From Flammeovirgaceae bacterium (GTDB lineage: Bacteria > Bacteroidota > Bacteroidia > Cytophagales > Cyclobacteriaceae), in the NCBI GenBank assembly GCA_003229495.1, contig QIEB01000130.1, forward strand, positions 1 through 9,107: 9,107 nt of DNA. The letters run 5' to 3'. A program made the position numbers and the translations under genes. The notes beneath the pieces were generated by a model. It saw only the letters and a program-made list of their open reading frames with translations, made no database searches and was not told the origin of the DNA. Below, piece after piece: positions 1-4,839 of the stretch; the stretch's first letter is position 1, and every line of letters begins with the position of its first letter.

Positions 1-1737
1 ATCATGTCGTTATTTGTTGATCGAACCAAAACACTTTGGGTAGGAACCAATGGAGGAGGCACCTATAAATTCCAGGATGGACGTTTCCAACCGGCATTGC
101 CACCAGAGGCTGCCAATGACATCGTTTTCAACCTGTTTCAAGATGATAACGATGCAATTTGGATCAGCACCAACCGAGGGGTAATTATTCTTAACGACAG
201 CCTGAAGTTTAATATTACCCCAGGGCATGGCCTAATAAGCAATAATATTTTTCAGGTGCTTGTTGATGGTTCTGGCCAGGTTTGGTTCACCAGTGATCAT
301 GGAATTATGAGGACCTCTATGTCTGATATCACCAATCTGCTAACAGGGAAAGCCGATAAGTTGTTGGACATTAGAATATTCGATCGTTCGGACGGCCTCC
401 GAACTGGACAAATTACTGCAGCATCAATTGCCGGCCAAACTAATGAGGGTGAAATATGGTTTTGTACCTTAAAAGGTATAGCCATACTTGACAGTGAAAA
501 TATCCCAACTAATGAGATAGAAGCCAATACCTTGATGACCATGCTAGTAGCGGACGATAAGGAATACCCGACTGGTGAGTGGGCGGTGCTTCCCGCCGGA
601 AATCGTAGGTTAGAATTTCACTACACGGGCTTCAGTTACTATGCTCCTGAAAAGATACAGTACAAGTATAAACTTGAAAATTTTGATCAAAACTGGGTAG
701 ATGCCGGTACGCGCAGAACTGCATATTACACCAATATTCCACCTGGCGAATACCAATTTAAAGTGATGGCGGCTAACAATGATGGGCTTTGGAGTGAAAC
801 GCCAGCATCGGTACAACTGATTCAGAAAGCCTATTTTTACCAAACAACTTGGTTCTATTTTATTGCTGGGGTGTTTCTAATGGCCTTTGGAGCATTTTTA
901 TATTACTTAAGAGCCAGAAAGTTAAGGCGAAGGAATTTTCAATTGGCCAAATTGGTGCATGAGCGCACCAGAGATATTCAGTATCAAAATCAGGCCATTA
1001 TTGTTCAAAGAGAGGAATTGGAGCAACTAAATACCGTAAAAAACAAACTTCTAAGTGTTATTTCACATGATTTAAGGGCCCCAATTGCCGCTGTGTCAGG
1101 ATTATTGGGTTTGTTAAAATCAGGACATCTAAACTACCAAGAGCTGATTACTCAAAGTAATCGTTTAAATAATGAGGTACACAGTTTAACCTACCTCTTA
1201 GACAACTTGCTAAGCTGGTCAAAGTCTCAGATGCATGGCATCAAACTAAAAAAGGAGAATGTTGCATTAAGAAAAGTAGTAGATGAAAACCTAAAGATCA
1301 CTCTTCCAATGTCCCAGCAAAAACAGATCAATGTAGATAATCAGGTACCCGAGGACTGCTACGTGCAGACTGATGTGAATTTCCTCGGTCTGGTAATAAG
1401 GAACCTGGTAGTGAATGCTATAAAATTCACTCATGAAAAGGGTCAGATTTGCTTAGTTTCTGAAAATCAAGATGGCAAGGTCCTGATTTCGGTGAATGAT
1501 AATGGTGTCGGTATGACAAAGGAGGACCTGGAAAGACTATTTGATGCTAAAAGTCACTATTCAAAAATGGGAACTGCTAACGAAGCAGGTACCGGTATAG
1601 GGTTGTTGCTATGCAAGGAGTTCATCGAATTAGAGGGCGGTAGCATTTGGGCGGAAAGCAAGGAGGGTAAGGGCAGCTCATTTAAGTTTGTTCTTAAACA
1701 GGGCTCCCCGCAAACGGCCCCTGCAAAAAGATCCTAA
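1..1737 (+). CDS. Sensor histidine kinase with Reg_prop repeats and Y_Y_Y domain (5' partial)
   Basis: This is the C-terminal part of a membrane two-component sensor. The reading frame is open from base 1, so the Met at base 4 is probably internal and the true start lies upstream. Residues are counted from that Met. Residues 1-165 carry propeller-type repeats with the recurring pattern LWVGT / IWIST / VWFTS / IWFCT followed by G (Reg_prop). A Y_Y_Y domain follows at about 200-270 (YKYKLENFDQNW, then PPGEYQF). One membrane helix spans about 283-302, then a basic and coiled-coil stretch to 345. The HisKA domain has the phospho-acceptor His355 in SHDLRAP. The HATPase domain has an N box around N467-N471, a G1 box DNGVG (499-503) and a G2 box GTGIG (529-533). 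The protein ends about 20 residues after the ATPase core, so no receiver or AraC output domain is fused, unlike the hybrid HTCS regulators of Bacteroidetes. The ligand is unknown. No response regulator gene is adjacent on the right. Confidence 0.93.
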   Translation: MMSLFVDRTKTLWVGTNGGGTYKFQDGRFQPALPPEAANDIVFNLFQDDNDAIWISTNRGVIILNDSLKFNITPGHGLISNNIFQVLVDGSGQVWFTSDHGIMRTSMSDITNLLTGKADKLLDIRIFDRSDGLRTGQITAASIAGQTNEGEIWFCTLKGIAILDSENIPTNEIEANTLMTMLVADDKEYPTGEWAVLPAGNRRLEFHYTGFSYYAPEKIQYKYKLENFDQNWVDAGTRRTAYYTNIPPGEYQFKVMAANNDGLWSETPASVQLIQKAYFYQTTWFYFIAGVFLMAFGAFLYYLRARKLRRRNFQLAKLVHERTRDIQYQNQAIIVQREELEQLNTVKNKLLSVISHDLRAPIAAVSGLLGLLKSGHLNYQELITQSNRLNNEVHSLTYLLDNLLSWSKSQMHGIKLKKENVALRKVVDENLKITLPMSQQKQINVDNQVPEDCYVQTDVNFLGLVIRNLVVNAIKFTHEKGQICLVSENQDGKVLISVNDNGVGMTKEDLERLFDAKSHYSKMGTANEAGTGIGLLLCKEFIELEGGSIWAESKEGKGSSFKFVLKQGSPQTAPAKRS

Positions 1738-1740
1738 AAT

Positions 1741-1965
1741 TCAAAATTTATCCGCTCGTTGGATTACCTTAATTACTATCTCATGAGGATCTCCTTCGCT
1801 GTCCATTAGGTGAAAAAGTAGCATGGGATTATCCTCCTTGATTTTGTTTTCAACTTTCACTATGGTATTGTGATTGAGATATTTTTCCAGGTCTTTTTGG
1901 AGTTTTGTCATAGCATTGGAAAATTCAACTTCCAGTTGACTAGGATTGTAATTTTCTGTTCTCAT
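1741..1965 (-). CDS. Small conserved-looking protein of unknown function (74 aa), coupled to fabH
   Basis: I do not recognise the family. The ATG at 1965-1963 lies two bases after the fabH stop (TAA, then CT, then ATG), which suggests translational coupling and one transcript. The frame is open further upstream to 2025, but that extension lies wholly inside the fabH 3' end and reads as an unlikely aromatic-rich leader, so the Met at 1965 is preferred. The protein has no signal peptide, no membrane segment and no cysteine. It is rich in charged residues. Residues 8-31 look like an amphipathic helix (QLEVEFSNAMTKLQKDLEKY). Residues 33-70 alternate as beta strands (TIVKVENKIKE, MLLFHLMDSE, EIVIKVIQR), suggesting a small helix plus three-strand fold. 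Its stop codon lies three bases from the stop of the converging kinase gene. It may be a cytosolic accessory factor, but that is a guess from position only. Confidence 0.72.
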   Translation of the reverse strand: MRTENYNPSQLEVEFSNAMTKLQKDLEKYLNHNTIVKVENKIKEDNPMLLFHLMDSEGDPHEIVIKVIQRADKF

Positions 1966-1967
1966 AG

Positions 1968-2969
1968 TTAAAATTTTATCAATGCGGAGGCCCAGGTAAA
2001 ACCACTGCCAAAAGCTGCAATACACAATAAATCCTTGGCCTTTAACTTCCCTTCATCCCAAGCTTCACTCATGGCTATTGGTATAGAGGCGGCTGTAGTA
2101 TTTCCGCAATACATTATGTTATTAAATACTTGATCATCGCCCAGACCTAACTGTTTCTGAACAAACTGATTGATACGCAAATTGGCTTGATGTGGTATGA
2201 GTAGATCGATGTCGTCAATCTCTAGTTGATTTGCTTCCAAAGCTTCGTGAATCACTTCTTGAAATTTCACTACTGCATGTTTAAATACCATATTCCCATT
2301 CATATGAGCCCTAATCCCTACATCATCAATCATATCCTTGGTTAATCTTTCTTTTCGACTACTTCCGGGATCCCTAACGAAAAGCTCTTCTGCAAAACGG
2401 CCATCTGCATGGAGGTGCGTTGATAATAGTCCCTGATTGTCAGAATCGTCAGTTGCTTGCAAAATAAGGGCTCCGGCGCCATCGGCAAAAATAACCGAAA
2501 CGGATCTCCCACGATCATTCATTTCTAAAGCAGATGACTGGATCTCAGCGCCTACTACCAGAATGTTCTTATAAGTATTGGTCTTAACATATTGTTCCGC
2601 TACGGAGAGTGCATAAATGAAACCAGAACAGGCGTTTCTTATGTCAAGTGCACCAATTCCTTCCAGACCTAACTCTCTCTGCAGTAAAACCCCTGAACCT
2701 GGAAAGAAATAGTCTGGAGTAATGGTAGCGAACACTATGAATTCGATGTCTTTGATGTCAATTCCAGACTGTTCCAATGCCGAAAGTGAGGCCCTGGCAG
2801 CCATATTGGCTACCGTATCCTTTTCGGGATCGAAAAATCTACGTTCAGAAATACCAGTCCGCTCTTTGATCCACTGGTCACTGGTATCCATTACTTTTTC
2901 CAAATCGAAATTGGTCACCACTCGATCTGGGAGATAATGCCCCATGCCAATCACCTTTGCCTTTGTCAT
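1968..2969 (-). CDS. fabH: Beta-ketoacyl-ACP synthase III (FabH family)
   Basis: This 333-residue protein has the usual FabH length. The family condenses an acyl-CoA primer with malonyl-ACP to start type II fatty-acid synthesis in the cytosol. The thiolase-fold catalytic triad is complete: Cys114 in NACSGF, His260 in IPHQANLRI and Asn290 in YCGNTTAASIP. The ERTGI(S)ERR motif (36-44) near the N-terminus and the glycine-rich FGSGFTW end (320-326) also fit. The start at 2969 gives the expected N-terminus (TKAKVIGMGHYLPD). A Bacteroidetes-type promoter lies about 30 bases upstream. Neither plsX, rpmF nor efp, common partners of the housekeeping fabH, is adjacent; the neighbours are an SRAP-family gene and a coupled small gene. 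This may therefore be a second FabH paralog with a different primer choice, or a relocated housekeeping copy. Primer specificity cannot be read from the sequence. Confidence 0.95.
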   Translation of the reverse strand: MTKAKVIGMGHYLPDRVVTNFDLEKVMDTSDQWIKERTGISERRFFDPEKDTVANMAARASLSALEQSGIDIKDIEFIVFATITPDYFFPGSGVLLQRELGLEGIGALDIRNACSGFIYALSVAEQYVKTNTYKNILVVGAEIQSSALEMNDRGRSVSVIFADGAGALILQATDDSDNQGLLSTHLHADGRFAEELFVRDPGSSRKERLTKDMIDDVGIRAHMNGNMVFKHAVVKFQEVIHEALEANQLEIDDIDLLIPHQANLRINQFVQKQLGLGDDQVFNNIMYCGNTTAASIPIAMSEAWDEGKLKAKDLLCIAAFGSGFTWASALIKF

Positions 2970-2998
2970 CCCTGTTAATTCCTAGAAATCAGTAGCAG

Positions 2999-3029
2999 CA
3001 AATATACGTTCAATGTATAAACTTCAAAA
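2999..3029 (-). promoter_or_regulatory. fabH: Predicted Bacteroidetes-type promoter for fabH
   Basis: On the minus strand a TTTTG (3029-3025) is followed after 18 bases by TATATTTG (3006-2999). This fits the known Bacteroidetes sigma-ABfr consensus of a -33 TTG/TTTG element and a -7 TAnnTTTG element. Transcription would start near 2992, leaving a 5' leader of roughly 20 bases before the ATG at 2969. No Shine-Dalgarno sequence is present, as is usual for the phylum. This placement suggests that fabH and the small downstream gene can be transcribed independently of the SRAP gene. Confidence 0.6.
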
Positions 3030-3058
3030 GCCACCCATGGGTCTTAGCTAAAAAAGAG

Positions 3059-3760
3059 TTAATTGAATAGGGTGAAATTTCCAAACTGATCCACCGGGGG
3101 AGCCGGCTGGACCATCGATGGCAGGTCCAATGAATTTGAATCGATCATTGGCGATACCGTGTACATTCCCATTTGTTCAGAAGGACAAGGTTGCAGCATT
3201 TCCATTAAGGTCTCCGTGGTGCTGCTGCTGTCCAACCATGTTGATTCGCTGTTGCTTAACAGTATAGCAGGCATTCGGTCGCTGACAGGAGCTAGCAGGT
3301 CGTTGGCAGGAGTAGTAATAATTGAAAAGGTGTGAATCACTTCATCTGACTCGTCTTGATATTCTTCCCATAGTCCTGCCATATAGAACGGGACCCCCTG
3401 ATTAAGAATTATGCGGTAGGGAATGCGACTTTTTTTTCCAATGCTTTTCCAGCAATAAAAACCATCGGCAGGAACCAAACATCGATGATTTGAAAGTGCT
3501 TTTCTGTAAGTGGGTTTTTCATCTAGCTCTTCCAGTGCAGCATTTATCAACTTTTGACTAATTGTTTTATTTCGGGACCATTTTGGGGCCGTTCCCCAGT
3601 AGAAAAACGAAAAGCCCTTAGAGTTTTCATTGGTTACCACCGGCAAAAGTTGACTGGGTGCAGCATTGTATCTGGGAGAATAGGCCTCAGTAACTTCTAC
3701 TTCCGGGAATCGTTTCGCTAGTACTTCCTTAGAAGCTGCAATACTATATCTTTCAAGCAT
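3059..3760 (-). CDS. SRAP-family protein (YedK/HMCES-like), catalytic residues missing
   Basis: This 233-residue protein has the length and motif order of the SOS-response-associated peptidase family, whose active members crosslink to abasic sites in single-stranded DNA through Cys2. Recognisable family motifs are PRYNAAPSQ (29-37), WGTAPKW (55-61), INA (72-74), RCLVPADGF (93-101), DRMP (161-164) and a final VSP-type segment (202-204). In E. coli YedK the active site is Cys2, Asn75, Glu105 and His160. Here the matching positions read Leu2, Asn73, Cys103 (GFYCW instead of GFYEW) and Ser160 (VSDR instead of IHDR), and the NAR arginine is Ala75. A TAA two codons before the ATG rules out a longer form that would restore Cys2. 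The frame is intact, so this looks like a maintained pseudoenzyme and not a decaying gene. It follows the hydrolase gene with a 48-base gap and may be co-transcribed with it. Family assignment is firm; any DNA role is unknown. Confidence 0.88.
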   Translation of the reverse strand: MLERYSIAASKEVLAKRFPEVEVTEAYSPRYNAAPSQLLPVVTNENSKGFSFFYWGTAPKWSRNKTISQKLINAALEELDEKPTYRKALSNHRCLVPADGFYCWKSIGKKSRIPYRIILNQGVPFYMAGLWEEYQDESDEVIHTFSIITTPANDLLAPVSDRMPAILLSNSESTWLDSSSTTETLMEMLQPCPSEQMGMYTVSPMIDSNSLDLPSMVQPAPPVDQFGNFTLFN

Positions 3761-3808
3761 AGGTTATAAAATTAACTATTTCTATATAAATCCAGCAATG
3801 CCAAACAC

Positions 3809-4765
3809 CTATCTGTTCATATAATACCAAGCAAGGGCTTCAGACCAGTATCCACTGTCAAGACCTCTATCAGCGAATCCACAGTGGCCACCATTTGATG
3901 GAGTTATTAGTTCCACGAATGGGTGCCTTCTTAAAGTTCGTTCAGGATAACAGGAAGGTGCAAGGAATGGATCATTCTTGGCATTAAGGATGATGGTGGG
4001 AATTCTAATGTTCAATATGAACCGCTGAGCGCTACATTCGTGGTAGTAGTGGAGCGCATTGTCAAATCCATGGATGGGAGCTGTAAAAGAGTCGTCGAAA
4101 TCAATTAGTCGCTGGATTTTTTTTAAAGATATTAAATCGAAATGGTCCGGGAAATATTCAGATTTTTTTTTCACCTTATTCTTCAATTGGTTGAGAAACC
4201 GGAGGCCATAAATATGATTGAAACCCCTGGATAACTTCAAACAGCTGGCATAAAGGTCTGTGGGAACAGAGATGCCTATTGCCTTGTGGATGTTCTTCAT
4301 GACTGATGTTCCTCTTTCCCCAAGATATTTTAATACCAGGTTACCTCCCAAGCTAAATCCCAGCAGATGGATTTTCGTAAAGTTATAGTTGTCAGCGACG
4401 TGATTTATAACCGTATCCAGATCGTTGGTGGCCCCGCTGTGATAGAACCGGATTTTCCGGTTGACCTCGTCGCTGCATCCACGATAGTTCCAGGCTAAAA
4501 CATTCCAACCATTTTCATAAAAATAATTTGCCATACCTTTTACATAGGCCTTGGAGGAGTTACCCTCAAGACCGTGACTAATTATTAGAAGATTGCTGCT
4601 AGCACTAAGCCCCCAATCTAAATCCAAAAAATCTCCGTCTGCTGTATTGATCCGTTCACGGAAATAGTCAAAGCCCAGGACTTTTCTAAAGAGCGCGGGA
4701 ACAATAGTCTGTAAATGACCATTAAATTGCATAAAGGGTGGCTTTATATCCCTGATGTATTTCAA
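3809..4765 (-). CDS. YheT/EMB8-like alpha/beta hydrolase
   Basis: This 318-residue cytosolic serine hydrolase matches the YheT/ABHD1-3 branch of the alpha/beta-hydrolase fold, whose members act on esters of uncertain identity. It opens with the family signature PPFMQFNGHLQT (9-20), followed by the oxyanion-side HGLEGNS (64-70) and NYRGCS (93-98). The nucleophile is Ser138 in GFSLGG, the acid is Asp265 in NAKNDPFLAP and the base is His294 in NGGHCGF, so the triad is complete. No ATG lies upstream before the in-frame stop. The first ATG (Met12) would remove part of the N-terminal signature, so the TTG at 4765-4763 is the most plausible start. It is divergent from the exported peptidase gene across a 57-base spacer and is followed by the SRAP gene 48 bases later. 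Two poly-A tracts of 8 and 9 bases on the coding strand lie inside the gene (plus-strand 4117-4124 and 4163-4171). Substrate unknown. Confidence 0.92.
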   Translation of the reverse strand: MKYIRDIKPPFMQFNGHLQTIVPALFRKVLGFDYFRERINTADGDFLDLDWGLSASSNLLIISHGLEGNSSKAYVKGMANYFYENGWNVLAWNYRGCSDEVNRKIRFYHSGATNDLDTVINHVADNYNFTKIHLLGFSLGGNLVLKYLGERGTSVMKNIHKAIGISVPTDLYASCLKLSRGFNHIYGLRFLNQLKNKVKKKSEYFPDHFDLISLKKIQRLIDFDDSFTAPIHGFDNALHYYHECSAQRFILNIRIPTIILNAKNDPFLAPSCYPERTLRRHPFVELITPSNGGHCGFADRGLDSGYWSEALAWYYMNR

Positions 4766-4785
4766 TACGTTCCAGTATGAATTGG

Positions 4786-4793
4786 TATTTTTG
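4786..4793 (+). promoter_or_regulatory. Candidate -7 element for the 947-aa exported protein
   Basis: TATTTTTG in the divergent spacer is an exact match to the Bacteroidetes TAnnTTTG -7 consensus. It would place the transcript start near 4800, about 20 bases before the ATG at 4823. The -33 element is weak: the nearest candidate is TTTC at 4760-4763, 22 bases away and inside the start of the divergent hydrolase gene. Confidence 0.38.
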
Positions 4794-4811
4794 ATTATTT
4801 TCGGTGCAGTT

Positions 4812-4839
4812 TAAAGATAGCAATGAATATCCGAATCAA
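4812..4839 (-). promoter_or_regulatory. Weak candidate promoter for the hydrolase/SRAP pair
   Basis: On the minus strand TTG (4839-4837) is followed after 17 bases by TATCTTTA (4819-4812), one base off the TAnnTTTG consensus. It would give a leader of roughly 40 bases before the TTG start at 4765. The -33 part overlaps the first codons of the divergent gene, so firing of the two divergent promoters could interfere. The match is weak and rests on position as much as on sequence. Confidence 0.25.

Noticed and set aside
297..843. Minus-strand open frames inside the histidine kinase gene
   Set aside because: They are antisense to clearly coding propeller and Y_Y_Y sequence and show no recognisable protein features.
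1966..2025. A 20-residue N-terminal extension of the small protein
   Set aside because: It lies wholly inside the fabH 3' end, has an odd aromatic-rich composition, and the Met at 1965 gives a tidy coupled start.
3045..3062. Possible terminator after the SRAP gene (TTAGCTAA plus a T run on the minus strand)
   Set aside because: The T run precedes the short palindrome instead of following a stable stem, so it does not fit an intrinsic terminator.
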